Origin: CALJTV01 sp034435835
GTDB lineage: Bacteria; Chloroflexota; Dehalococcoidia; GIF9; UBA5629
NCBI GenBank assembly: GCA_034435835.1
Contig: DAOTWF010000002.1
Span: 1 to 64,000 of the forward strand
DNA length: 64,000 nt
Reading direction: 5' to 3'
Positions 15,912-24,776 of the stretch are shown in pieces. The notes below the pieces were generated by a model that saw only the letters and a list, made by a program, of their open reading frames with translations, made no database searches and was not told the origin of the DNA. Each line of letters begins with the position of its first letter. The stretch's first letter is position 1. The position numbers were made by a program, and so were the translations under genes.

Positions 15912-17063
15912 ATGCGGCAGTATATTTTCAGCAAGATAAAACATTTCGCTTGCGTGGTGCTAGCTCTGTGCATTTTGGCTACCACTTGGGGCTGTCTTTT
16001 GCCAGCGCCGTCCTCGCCAGCACCACCCAAGGCAGAACTACCAGAGACAGAGCAAAAAGTGGCTGGGAAAGGGCTGAACCCATCCTGGTCATTGCCGCGG
16101 CCGAGAGACGAATCCCCACCATTGCCGAGCATCGCTGATGTGGTGGAGAAAGTCTACCCCTCAGTGGTAGCCATAACCACCGAGATCGTATCCCTGGACA
16201 TATTCCTGACACCGCGAAGCCAGTCAGGCGCTGGCTCAGGGTGGATAATAGACAGTAACGGCATCATCGTTACCAACAACCATGTGGTCGAGGGGGCAAA
16301 GAGAATCACCGTAGAACTGTACGACGGCAGGATTTTTGAAACAGACCCAAGCAATATATATACAGATCCACTTACCGATCTAGCAGTGGTCAAGATCAAC
16401 GCTTCCAACTTGCCGGCAGCCGTAGTAGGCGATTCCACAAAACTCCGGGTCGGCGATTGGGTAATTGCCATCGGCAACCCGCTGGGAAAGGGAATAAGAG
16501 CCAAAGAGGGGACGGTCAGCGGGCTGAAGGTCGCGCTAGAGGTTGACCGTGGGCAGACCCTTGATGACCTTATAGAGACCTCCGCAGCTATCAACCCCGG
16601 CAATAGCGGAGGTCCTCTGGTCAACATGAAAGGGCAAGTGGTAGGTATTACCAGTGCCAAAATATCAGGAGTCGGGGTTGAGGGTATGGGCTATGCCATA
16701 AGTACCAATGTCGCCATGCCCATAATTGAACAGCTTATAAGGCAAGGTTACGTTATCCGCCCCTGGCTCGGGGTAAGCCTGTATACGGTCGACCGCTATA
16801 TTGCCATGGCAAACCGGTTGCCAGTAGATAAAGGAGTGGCTATCACATACGTAGCACCCGGCAGCCCTGCCGAGAAGGCAGGATTGCGTCAGCTTGATGT
16901 CATCATCCGCTTCAAAGGAAAAGATGTAGCCACAGCCCAGGAGGTTGTGGAGGCAATACGTTCGTCGAAAATTGGCGATGACGTTGAAATAACCTTCGTC
17001 AGAGGAAACGAGACAAGAACCGTATATGCCCGCCTAGCCCAGAGCCCACCTACCAGACGTTAG
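15912..17063 (+). CDS. HtrA/DegP-type serine protease with one PDZ domain
   Basis: This 383-residue envelope protease/chaperone has an N-terminal signal or anchor (about 11-28, with a weak lipobox-like TTWGC) and a Pro-rich linker. The trypsin-like domain carries His124 (VTNNHVVEG), Asp156 (LTDLAVVKI) and Ser232 (NPGNSGGPLV). A single C-terminal PDZ domain follows (about 285-375, starting at WLGVSLYTV). ATG 15912 is chosen because AAGGAG lies 12 bases upstream and the signal sequence starts there. It likely degrades misfolded envelope proteins. Confidence 0.93.
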   Translation: MRQYIFSKIKHFACVVLALCILATTWGCLLPAPSSPAPPKAELPETEQKVAGKGLNPSWSLPRPRDESPPLPSIADVVEKVYPSVVAITTEIVSLDIFLTPRSQSGAGSGWIIDSNGIIVTNNHVVEGAKRITVELYDGRIFETDPSNIYTDPLTDLAVVKINASNLPAAVVGDSTKLRVGDWVIAIGNPLGKGIRAKEGTVSGLKVALEVDRGQTLDDLIETSAAINPGNSGGPLVNMKGQVVGITSAKISGVGVEGMGYAISTNVAMPIIEQLIRQGYVIRPWLGVSLYTVDRYIAMANRLPVDKGVAITYVAPGSPAEKAGLRQLDVIIRFKGKDVATAQEVVEAIRSSKIGDDVEITFVRGNETRTVYARLAQSPPTRR

Positions 17064-17072
17064 ACCACGCGG

Positions 17073-20000
17073 TTATTGTGTGTGGCGTACTATACCCAAG
17101 GCAACTTCATGTCCAGAAATGCGGTGCTTCTCTCTGTAGCTGTCTTCGGTCGGGACAGCCTCCACCAATTGTGCAGAAAGCGTTTCCTGCTTAATATACT
17201 GGGCAAACCTGTCCACCACATTCCGGACGATATCGTCGCCCTGATAATACACCGATATGTAATCGGTGACCTGAAATCCGGCCGAGCGCCGCATCGTCTG
17301 CAAGCGCCGCACTATCTCTCTAGCCATACCTTCAGCCTCTAGCTCGGGTGACAACTGAGTGGCTACCGCCACCCAGTAGTCCCCTTCTACCGCCAGAACG
17401 AAGTCGTCCCTATTCGCAAAGGTTTCCACTTGAGAAGAAAACTCCAGCTCTTTCACGTTCAATTCATCGAGTATCTGGCTGCCCAGTTTCAGGACATGCC
17501 TTTTGTCAGCTTCAGAGCCCACTCCAACGACCACCTTTGCAAGCGGCTGCCGCACTTTGATTCCAGCCTTGGCTCTGGCAGCACGCCCTAGGCTGCAAAT
17601 AAGCATGGCAAGACGGGTGGCCTCGATGAGACCTTCATCGATCTCAGAAGTCTGGGCTACCGGAAAATCAGTCAGGTGCACGCTTTCTGGTGCTTCAGGA
17701 TCAACAGACCGCACCAAGTTCTGATATATTTCCTCGGCGACAAACGGTACAAAGGGCGCCAACAGTTTGGATAAAGTGGTCAAACATCGGTAAAGGGTCA
17801 TATAAGCAGCCTGCTTGTCAGCGTCATTCTGGCTCTTCCAGAAACGACGTCTGCTCCGCCTTACATACCAGTTGGAAAGCTCGTCGACGAAAACTTCCGT
17901 CTTTCGGGCGGCAGATGTAGGGTCATAGTGGTCTAAAGCAGTGTCGACCTCGATAATAAGCTGGTTTAGCCGGGAGAGTATCCACCTGTCCAGGTCAGAT
18001 AACGATACTTCCGAACCAGATGTCGGGTCAAAGCGATCGATGTTGGCATACATGACGAAGAAAGAGTATGTGTTCCATAGGGTAAGCAGGAAATTGCGCA
18101 GAACTTCCGCCACAGCATCGTTGGAAAACCGGCGAACGTTGCCAGGAGGCGACGAGGTAAACAGATACCAACGCAAGGCATCGGCACCATAACTATTGAG
18201 CACCGACCAGGGATCAACCACATTGCCCTTAGCTTTGCTCATCTTCTCTCCCTGAGCGTCGAGAATATGCCCCAGACAGATGACATTCCTAAAGCTAGGA
18301 CGGTCAAAAAGCAGGGTAGATATTGCGTGCAGGCTATAAAACCATCCCCGCGTCTGGTCAACCGCCTCACAGATATAGTCAGCTGGGAAACCACGTGCAA
18401 AAACGTCTTGGTTCTCAAAAGGATAGTGCCACTGGGCAAAAGGCATGGCTCCGGAATCAAACCAGCAATCGATGACCTCGCTCAGCCTTTTCATCCTACC
18501 ACTGCACTGACCGCAGGAAAAAGTAATGTTGTCCACAAAAGGACGGTGCAAGTCTAGCGGCTCTGCGATCCCATTTATACTTGGCTTGCCTTTTAACTCA
18601 GCCACGCTGCCAACACATTCATATTTACCACAGCTCTCACAACTCCAGATATTCAGCGGTGTCCCCCAGTAGCGCTCACGTGAAAACGCCCAGTCCACGT
18701 TGTTTTCCAGCCAGTTGCCGAAACGCCCGTGCTTTATGTATTCGGGGTACCAGTTGATCTCTTCATTGCGCGCAATCAGGGCGGCCTTTCTTGCCGAAGT
18801 CCTTATATACCAGCTCCTTTTGGCGTAATAAAGGAGGGGAGACTCACACCGCCAGCAGAAGGGGTAAGTATGGACTATGCGCTCGCTCCGATAAAGCAGG
18901 CCGCGTGACTTGAGGTCTTCAAGCACCAGAGGGTCAGCCTCCTTAACAAACTTGCCCGAAAACGGGTAGTTGCCTGTAATACGCCCGTCAAGATCCACCG
19001 GCTGCACAAAGTCCAGCCCGTTTTCCTTACCAGCCTCGAAATCGACCTCGCCAAACGCAGGAGCAATATGCACTATTCCCGTACCTTCGTCCAAAGACAC
19101 AAAATCACCGCCGATCACACGATATTTTAGGTCCTTCTCCACTCGCTGCAGGCTGAGCACTTCATATGAGGACATTTCCCCTCCACTCCGGACATTAAAG
19201 CGCCGCCTCTCCACACCAAAATGGTGTGGGTTAAAAAGGGGCTCATAATATAACCCCACAAGCTCAGCGCCCGAAATACTCCCTTTCATTGCGTACCCCT
19301 CAAGCCCCACTCTGGACGCCAGCGCTTCAGCCATAATAAGGTATTCAGTCCCGTTGCCAAACAGGCCATACCGGGCATCCGAAGCCACTGCTAAAGCAGT
19401 GTTGCCTGGCAGTGTCCACGGTGTCGTTGTCCAAACAAGGAAAAAGACAGTCCTGTCAACAGAGACCTCACTCAACTGGGCAGGTAACCCTTCGCCGCGC
19501 GCATTTGAGCTCCGAATAAGCTTAAACTTTATGTAAACGGAGGGATCATCGGCATCATCCCTGTAACCCAGTGCCACCTCATGTGAGCTCAAAGAAGTGC
19601 CGCATCTGGGGCAATGGGGAGTTACCCTGTACCCCTGGTAGATTAGACCTTTGTCCCATAGTTGCTTCAACGCCCACCAGCAGGACTCGATATAGCTGTT
19701 ATCCAAGGTCTTATAGGCATTCTTCAGGTCGAGCCAGAAACCTATACGCTCAGTGAGAGCCTCCCAGTCCCCAATATAGCTGAACACGCTTTCCCGGCAA
19801 AGCTTGTTGAACTCTGCCACGCCGAACTGTTCGATCTGTGCTTTGCTGTTAAAGCCGAGGGTCTTTTCCACCTCCAGCTCTACAGGCAGACCGTGGGTAT
19901 CCCACCCACCTTTGCGCGGCGCATAGTAACCTTTCATTGTCTTGTATCTGGGAATGACATCTTTGAACACGCGGGACAGCACATGATGAATCCCCGGTCT

Positions 20001-20159
20001 ACCGTTGGCAGTTGGTGGTCCCTCATACAAAGTAAATTGGGGGCAGCCAGCTCGGATGCTCAGGCTTTTTTGAAAAATCTGGTGATTCCTCCAGAACTCG
20101 AGGACGCTGCTTTCCAATTTTGCGAAGTTTGCACTGCTACTTACCGGTCGGAACATCAT
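17073..20159 (-). CDS. ileS: isoleucyl-tRNA synthetase
   Basis: This 1028-residue class I synthetase charges tRNA-Ile. The HIGH-like motif is in PTANGRPGIHHVLSR, the WDTHGLPVE block is present, and the second signature is EKMSKAKGNV. The editing (CP1) insertion and a long C-terminal anticodon-binding region are present. HHVL and the length resemble the eukaryote-like IleS type found in several bacterial phyla. Its ATG overlaps the jag stop by one base, so it is the last gene of the minus-strand translation/secretion operon. Confidence 0.96.
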   Translation of the reverse strand: MMFRPVSSSANFAKLESSVLEFWRNHQIFQKSLSIRAGCPQFTLYEGPPTANGRPGIHHVLSRVFKDVIPRYKTMKGYYAPRKGGWDTHGLPVELEVEKTLGFNSKAQIEQFGVAEFNKLCRESVFSYIGDWEALTERIGFWLDLKNAYKTLDNSYIESCWWALKQLWDKGLIYQGYRVTPHCPRCGTSLSSHEVALGYRDDADDPSVYIKFKLIRSSNARGEGLPAQLSEVSVDRTVFFLVWTTTPWTLPGNTALAVASDARYGLFGNGTEYLIMAEALASRVGLEGYAMKGSISGAELVGLYYEPLFNPHHFGVERRRFNVRSGGEMSSYEVLSLQRVEKDLKYRVIGGDFVSLDEGTGIVHIAPAFGEVDFEAGKENGLDFVQPVDLDGRITGNYPFSGKFVKEADPLVLEDLKSRGLLYRSERIVHTYPFCWRCESPLLYYAKRSWYIRTSARKAALIARNEEINWYPEYIKHGRFGNWLENNVDWAFSRERYWGTPLNIWSCESCGKYECVGSVAELKGKPSINGIAEPLDLHRPFVDNITFSCGQCSGRMKRLSEVIDCWFDSGAMPFAQWHYPFENQDVFARGFPADYICEAVDQTRGWFYSLHAISTLLFDRPSFRNVICLGHILDAQGEKMSKAKGNVVDPWSVLNSYGADALRWYLFTSSPPGNVRRFSNDAVAEVLRNFLLTLWNTYSFFVMYANIDRFDPTSGSEVSLSDLDRWILSRLNQLIIEVDTALDHYDPTSAARKTEVFVDELSNWYVRRSRRRFWKSQNDADKQAAYMTLYRCLTTLSKLLAPFVPFVAEEIYQNLVRSVDPEAPESVHLTDFPVAQTSEIDEGLIEATRLAMLICSLGRAARAKAGIKVRQPLAKVVVGVGSEADKRHVLKLGSQILDELNVKELEFSSQVETFANRDDFVLAVEGDYWVAVATQLSPELEAEGMAREIVRRLQTMRRSAGFQVTDYISVYYQGDDIVRNVVDRFAQYIKQETLSAQLVEAVPTEDSYREKHRISGHEVALGIVRHTQ

Positions 20160-20806
20160 CAGCGCTTCTTCGGGAAAATAGCTACCTTTCGTCCTTCACC
20201 CTCACCCATGCTCTGGGTGGTGACATCGGGATGATCAGCAAGAGCAAGATGGATCACACGCCGCTCATCCGCAGGCATTGGCTCCAAGGTTATGACACGA
20301 CGCCCCCGCTTTACCTGCTCAGCCAAACGGAGAGCCAAGCTACGTAGCGACTCGTAGCGACGCTTCTTGTAACCGGCGACATCAACGTTGATTGGTACCC
20401 AAATTTTGAGTTTCTCAGAAACAATAAGCCTGACTAGATATTGCAAGCTGGCAAGCGTCTGCCCCCTACGCCCTATCAATACACCAAGGTCATCACCGTC
20501 AATATCAAGGATTATGGGCAAATCACCACTGGCCACAGAGACCACAGTGACTTCCGCTTTTATACCCATGTGCTTCAGAAGAGTGGTCAGGACATCCTTA
20601 GCCAGAGCAGATATATCCACCTGTCCAGGTTGTTGCCGTAGCAACTTAACCTTAACCCTAGCCTCTTCTGCACCAACACCTAAAAGACCAGCTCTACCCT
20701 TTTTCAGAACAATGACCTCAACTTCATCCTCCCCAACCCCAAGCTGCTCCAATGCCTTGTGAACAGCTTCCTCAACTGTTCTACCACCGACCTCTAGCTC
20801 TTTCAT
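20159..20806 (-). CDS. jag: Jag/KhpB-like RNA-binding protein
   Basis: This 215-residue protein has a Jag_N domain (about 1-50, with KKGRAGLLGVGAEEA). A KH domain (about 85-150, with LIGRRGQTLASLQYLV) and an R3H domain (about 150-205, MPADERRVIHLALA) follow. KhpB/Jag proteins bind RNA and affect cell envelope growth. It overlaps the yidC stop by four bases, the classic yidC-jag arrangement. Confidence 0.94.
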   Translation of the reverse strand: MKELEVGGRTVEEAVHKALEQLGVGEDEVEVIVLKKGRAGLLGVGAEEARVKVKLLRQQPGQVDISALAKDVLTTLLKHMGIKAEVTVVSVASGDLPIILDIDGDDLGVLIGRRGQTLASLQYLVRLIVSEKLKIWVPINVDVAGYKKRRYESLRSLALRLAEQVKRGRRVITLEPMPADERRVIHLALADHPDVTTQSMGEGEGRKVAIFPKKR

Positions 20807-21663
20807 CTCTGGAAGAACCCCCTTTTTCTGGTTTCAGCTGCTCTGCCCGTAACTTTAGATTCTTCAGTCCCCCTTTTTAGCACTTTCGACGGTGACTTCG
20901 TAGCAGTAACATCACGACTTGGAGCTGGCTTATCACTAAGAGATGACCTGCGTAGGTAGCCCCAACCTCCACCAACAAAATATTGGATGACTATCCCCAC
21001 TACATTTGAGACCACCCAGTACAATGCCAGCCCACTGGGGAAAGAAAGGGTAAAAAGAGCAAACATCAGGGGCATCATCATTAGCATCATACTGTTCATA
21101 GACTGCTGACGGGGGTCCGCAGCAGGTGGTGTCACCATTTTCTGCTGTATCCACATTGTTATCCCTACGAGCAAAGCCAATATCAGATTAGGGTCTGGCT
21201 TAGACAGTCGAAGCCACAGAAAATGCTCATTTAGAGGTACAGCACGCGCCACTAGATCCCAAGAATAAAGATGCTGAGCAAGGTTCAATAGATTCTCCGG
21301 GGTGGCTGCCAGTGCCTGCATTATTGATTGATACAAGGCGATCCAAATAGGCAGCTGAATAAGTAACGGCCACAAGCAACCCAGAGGATTCACGCCAGCT
21401 TCCCGATATAGCTTTACCATTTCCTGCTGCAACTTCTGCTGGTCTTTAGCGTATTTCTTCTGCAGCTCCTGAAGCTTCGGTTGCAATTCTTGTATTGCCT
21501 TTGTTGACTTGGTCTGGCGCAGGGTGAGCGGCAGCAATGCCACACGGACGACCACAGTGAAAACGATGATGGCTAACCCGAAATTGCCACCTAGAACAGA
21601 ACATAACGCAATCAGGCTATTTAATATCGGCTCAAGAATTAAAGTATTCCATAACTCAGCCAT
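20803..21663 (-). CDS. yidC: membrane protein insertase YidC/Oxa1
   Basis: This 286-residue integral membrane protein inserts proteins into the cytoplasmic membrane, alone or with SecYEG. It has the Oxa1 core: the first core helix with conserved Arg (VVVRVALLPLT), a cytoplasmic coiled hairpin (about 50-85), then GCLWPLLIQLPIWIALYQS and later helices including FALFTLSFPSGLALYW. The basic tail is short. It lacks the large periplasmic domain of proteobacterial YidC, consistent with a monoderm-like envelope. Confidence 0.95.
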   Translation of the reverse strand: MAELWNTLILEPILNSLIALCSVLGGNFGLAIIVFTVVVRVALLPLTLRQTKSTKAIQELQPKLQELQKKYAKDQQKLQQEMVKLYREAGVNPLGCLWPLLIQLPIWIALYQSIMQALAATPENLLNLAQHLYSWDLVARAVPLNEHFLWLRLSKPDPNLILALLVGITMWIQQKMVTPPAADPRQQSMNSMMLMMMPLMFALFTLSFPSGLALYWVVSNVVGIVIQYFVGGGWGYLRRSSLSDKPAPSRDVTATKSPSKVLKRGTEESKVTGRAAETRKRGFFQR

Positions 21664-21671
21664 GACTGACC

Positions 21672-22892
21672 TTACTTGATGAGCGTTGAGAATTTCCAGA
21701 CCACTTCACCCAGCTCTATGTCGACACCATAGACACACCTGTCCCTGGCATGCACATAAACCATATCTTCCACCACACACAAAGGTGCTACGATTTGGGA
21801 GCCGATGCTGACTGTCCTAACCACACCACCATCTTCAACTCTAAGTAGATATATTTTCCCCGACCTCGAAGCCACTACAAGCCCATCAGTGGTCAAAACA
21901 GGACCAGCTATTACCGGGGCATCAGCAGGGAACTCCCACAACCTTTCCCCCTCAGCTACATCTGTATCAGCCTTCAGGGCATAGACCTTCCCATCTAGAC
22001 AACCTGCGTAGACGACTCCTTCTTTAACGACTGGTGTAGCCCAGAACCAACCTCCGCCCTTAAATCTCCACTTTACATCACCGCTTGCCGCATCAAGAGC
22101 GTAGAAATAGTGGTCGAAGGTACCAAAAAACAGCCTGCCTTTGGCGACCACCGGCGACGAAGCAATTGAAGCTGCGAACTCTTTCTGCCACAGCAATGTG
22201 CCGTCCTGAATGGACAGGGCAAAAAGCCTACGCTCGTAATTGCTGACATATAAGGCGCTATCCATAATTATTGGTGATGTCCATATTTTCCCACCGGTGT
22301 CGTATACCCATTTTTTCTCACCGTATGTAGCATCTAGGGCATAAACCTTGCCGTCAGAACTACCAAGAAACAACATACCCTTGTACAGCACTGGGCTACC
22401 CACAATAGCACTTATCGACTCCAGAGCGCTAGGATAGACCCATTCTCCTTTAGACCTCATGGGCGCACCTTCGGCATATCCAGGGGCGGTCCTATTAACT
22501 GCTAATATTCTGCCACTTTCACCGGAGTAGGTTGCAATATAGACGAGGTCATCTGTCACCTGCGGTGTAGCGTAGATATTGACCACCGGAGACGGCGAAC
22601 CACAAGCTGGACCACAAACCGGCCTTGTCAATCCAAAAGCAGGAATTTGAAATACCCACTCACCAGCAGCAGGAAACGGCAGATTCTTACTTCGGGCGGG
22701 CGGGCTCATTGCCAGCAACTTGCCATCTGTAGAACCAACAAAAAGAGTCCCTTCGTAATAAGCAGGACCAGACCAACCCTGCCATTCCGGACTGGCACAG
22801 CCGGCGAGAGCCAGGATTAATAGAACAAAAACCAGCAGGATCACCGTGCTGACCGGTTTTGAAAGCTTTAGAAGACTAGACATCGACATCAT
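21672..22892 (-). CDS. PQQ-like beta-propeller lipoprotein
   Basis: This 406-residue lipoprotein has a signal sequence and lipobox LALAGC. PQQ/BamB-type propeller repeats follow, each with a VYALDA..G..KW-like blade motif (GKVYALDATYGEKKW, FYALDAASGDVKW, GKVYALKADTD). No catalytic quinoprotein residues are evident, so a scaffold role like that of BamB is more likely than dehydrogenase activity. It is inserted between yidD and yidC (28-nt and 8-nt gaps), an unusual place that suggests a link to membrane or exported protein assembly. Confidence 0.85.
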   Translation of the reverse strand: MMSMSSLLKLSKPVSTVILLVFVLLILALAGCASPEWQGWSGPAYYEGTLFVGSTDGKLLAMSPPARSKNLPFPAAGEWVFQIPAFGLTRPVCGPACGSPSPVVNIYATPQVTDDLVYIATYSGESGRILAVNRTAPGYAEGAPMRSKGEWVYPSALESISAIVGSPVLYKGMLFLGSSDGKVYALDATYGEKKWVYDTGGKIWTSPIIMDSALYVSNYERRLFALSIQDGTLLWQKEFAASIASSPVVAKGRLFFGTFDHYFYALDAASGDVKWRFKGGGWFWATPVVKEGVVYAGCLDGKVYALKADTDVAEGERLWEFPADAPVIAGPVLTTDGLVVASRSGKIYLLRVEDGGVVRTVSIGSQIVAPLCVVEDMVYVHARDRCVYGVDIELGEVVWKFSTLIK

Positions 22893-22920
22893 GCCCAGGT
22901 ATAAGTCAGAACATCAATAA

Positions 22921-23130
22921 TCAGGGCACCGGGTCATAGCCACCCTCTGACCATGGGTGACAGCGCAATATGCGCTTTACAGCAAACCAAGCCCCCTTGA
23001 CCAAGCCATACCTCCATATGGCCTCATAGGCATACTGAGAGCAGGTAGGCACAAAACGGCAGGAAGCTGGGGTAACCCGTGATATTGTCAACTGGTAGAG
23101 CCTAATCACCCATAGCGTTAACTGTCTCAT
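22921..23130 (-). CDS. yidD: membrane protein insertion efficiency factor YidD
   Basis: This 69-residue small protein has the family signature ISRVTPASCRFVPTCSQYAYEA and a later GYDPVP end. YidD assists YidC-dependent insertion. It overlaps the rnpA end by 29 bases, as is common in bacteria. Confidence 0.95.
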   Translation of the reverse strand: MRQLTLWVIRLYQLTISRVTPASCRFVPTCSQYAYEAIWRYGLVKGAWFAVKRILRCHPWSEGGYDPVP

Positions 23131-23461
23131 TCCCGTCCAGTAAGCAGGCTTGCTTCAAAAGCCTGCCGATCGCTTCCTTCAACCTATGATAATCGGCACT
23201 AGCTGCCCCTGCTCGGGCAACAAGCACTATATCCCAGCCAGACCTTATATTTAACGTACGTACACTCTCCCTCAACAGGCGACGCACCCTGTTCCGTACC
23301 ACCGCTTTGCCAAGCCGCTTACCTATCGAGAACCCCAACCTGGTAACACCGAGTTGGTTAGGCAAAGCCTTGAGCACCACAAGGTTATTCGCCCAGGTCC
23401 TACCGGAACCATATACTAAAGCATACTGGGCTCTGGTCTTTAGAGTCCATAGCCCTCGCAT
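23102..23461 (-). CDS. rnpA: ribonuclease P protein component
   Basis: This basic 119-residue protein is the RNase P cofactor for tRNA 5' maturation. The signature GKRLGKAVVRNRVRRLLRE is intact. It starts four bases after the rpmH stop and overlaps yidD downstream. Confidence 0.95.
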   Translation of the reverse strand: MRGLWTLKTRAQYALVYGSGRTWANNLVVLKALPNQLGVTRLGFSIGKRLGKAVVRNRVRRLLRESVRTLNIRSGWDIVLVARAGAASADYHRLKEAIGRLLKQACLLDGNETVNAMGD

Positions 23462-23465
23462 ATAC

Positions 23466-23606
23466 TTAGACAGGTGTAAGTTCCCACCTTCCCTTGAGAC
23501 ACCGCGCTTTCAAAACCCGCCGGCCACCTCGGGTAGACATTCTAGCGCGAAACCCGTGTTTGCGTTTCCTTGCCATCCTTTTAGGTTGATACGTCCTTTT
23601 AGGCAT
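23466..23606 (-). CDS. rpmH: 50S ribosomal protein L34
   Basis: This 46-codon gene encodes a very basic protein starting MPKRTYQPKR and containing KRKHGFRARM and GGRRVLKAR, diagnostic of L34. It is adjacent to rnpA in the usual order. An AGGA-type RBS lies about ten bases upstream of the ATG. Confidence 0.96.
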   Translation of the reverse strand: MPKRTYQPKRMARKRKHGFRARMSTRGGRRVLKARCLKGRWELTPV

Positions 23607-23623
23607 GACAAACTTCCTGTCGC

Positions 23624-23917
23624 TTACCCTTCTGAGATACCGCTAGGGCGAAGATGATCTGGGGTATAAGGTAACAAAGCTAAAAAACGAGCCCTTTTTA
23701 TCGCCAGAGCCAATCTTCGCTGGTGCTTGGCGCAAGCCCCGGTCCGCCGGCGTACCTCGATTTTCGCTCTGTTGGACATGTAGCGCTGTAATCTAGAAAC
23801 ATCTTTATAATCTATTGCAAGCTTTTCCTTGCAAAAGGGGCATACCTTTGGTTTAAAAACAAAACGCCGTCCTTTCTCTTTTACTTCCTTGACTGCTCCT
23901 TCTGCTTCGGTCATCAT
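23624..23917 (-). CDS. rpsR: 30S ribosomal protein S18
   Basis: This 97-residue ribosomal protein contains the S18 core IDYKDVSRLQRYMSNRAKI and RTGACAKHQRRLALAIKRARF. A CPFC pair near residue 26 and later cysteine/histidine suggest the zinc-binding form. It has an acidic/basic N-terminal extension of about 20 residues. It lies in rpsF-ssb-rpsR order. Confidence 0.96.
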   Translation of the reverse strand: MMTEAEGAVKEVKEKGRRFVFKPKVCPFCKEKLAIDYKDVSRLQRYMSNRAKIEVRRRTGACAKHQRRLALAIKRARFLALLPYTPDHLRPSGISEG

Positions 23918-23941
23918 TCAGCCTCGCTTTCTTTTAGCGGT

Positions 23942-24352
23942 TCAAAAGGGTAAGTCTTCTGGCTCAACATCTTCATTAACCACATCACTTGGCAGTTCAT
24001 CTCCGGGAAGAGGTGCAACAGCCTGCTTATCTAGAAACAAAACCCTATTCGCTATAACTTCAGCAGTCACCCGCCTTTGCCCGTCCCGCCCCTCCCAAGC
24101 ACGGGTTCGCAAACTGCCCTCCACATATACCCGTTGCCCTTTGGTAAGGAACTGATTACAGCTTTCAGCCTGCTTCCGCCAAGTGATGATAGTAAACCAC
24201 TCGGTCTCCTGCTTCCTTTCTCCATCAGCAGTGGTATAAACCCGGTTAGTCGCCAAACGAAATGAAGTAACAGGATTACCACTCGGTGTAAAACGCATCT
24301 CGGGGTCAGTACCTACGTTGCCTATCAGTATGATTTTGTTAAGACTGACCAT
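23942..24352 (-). CDS. ssb: single-stranded DNA-binding protein
   Basis: This 136-residue OB-fold protein binds single-stranded DNA in replication and repair. Visible motifs are NKIILIGNVGTDPEMR and WFTIITWRKQAE. The acidic tail ends DVEPEDLPF, the conserved partner-docking peptide. ATG 24352 is preferred because the family starts just before LNKIILIGN; a TTG eight codons upstream overlaps rpsF. Confidence 0.95.
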   Translation of the reverse strand: MVSLNKIILIGNVGTDPEMRFTPSGNPVTSFRLATNRVYTTADGERKQETEWFTIITWRKQAESCNQFLTKGQRVYVEGSLRTRAWEGRDGQRRVTAEVIANRVLFLDKQAVAPLPGDELPSDVVNEDVEPEDLPF

Positions 24353-24365
24353 CACAGCCCCCGGA

Positions 24366-24653
24366 CTACTTACCAACCTTTACCAGCAAATGGCGTAAAA
24401 CCTCCTCCGACAACCTGAGACTATTTTCCAGCTCCTTCGTCGACGGCGGCTGAAGTTTAACCTTAGCCAGCACATAGTTACCTTCAGTACGCCGCTTTAT
24501 CGGATAAGCCAGTTTCCGCCTCCCCCATTCAACTGTCTCCTCCACACTCCCACCAATGCTATTAACCAGCCCTTTAAGTCTGTCTATAAACCCATGCACC
24601 CCGTCATCTGCCAACTCAGGGTTAAGTATAATGACAAGCTCGTAATATGCCAT
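24366..24653 (-). CDS. rpsF: 30S ribosomal protein S6
   Basis: This 95-residue ribosomal protein starts MAYYELVIILNPEL and contains VEWGRRKLAYPIKRRTEGNYVL, typical of S6. It is the first gene of a long minus-strand operon and has a strong promoter about 30 bases upstream. Confidence 0.96.
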   Translation of the reverse strand: MAYYELVIILNPELADDGVHGFIDRLKGLVNSIGGSVEETVEWGRRKLAYPIKRRTEGNYVLAKVKLQPPSTKELENSLRLSEEVLRHLLVKVGK

Positions 24654-24674
24654 TTTGATTAGCAGCCAAACAAT

Positions 24675-24704
24675 TTGTCACATTATAGCACATCGCTCTA
24701 CATA
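24675..24704 (+). promoter_or_regulatory. possible divergent promoter for ychF
   Basis: TTGTCA, 18-bp spacer and TACATA on the plus strand overlap the opposite rpsF promoter. If real, the two promoters would compete for polymerase. Confidence 0.3.
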
Positions 24705-24711
24705 GCTACAA
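24682..24711 (-). promoter_or_regulatory. promoter of the rpsF operon
   Basis: On the minus strand TTGTAG, an 18-bp spacer and a consensus TATAAT preceded by TGC (extended -10). The predicted start is about 20 bases before the rpsF ATG. Confidence 0.65.
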
Positions 24712-24776
24712 CAAGCCATGAGCGAAACCTTGCATTTTTGCTAGATCTGCCCTATATTGGGATATGGGGGCCACCT

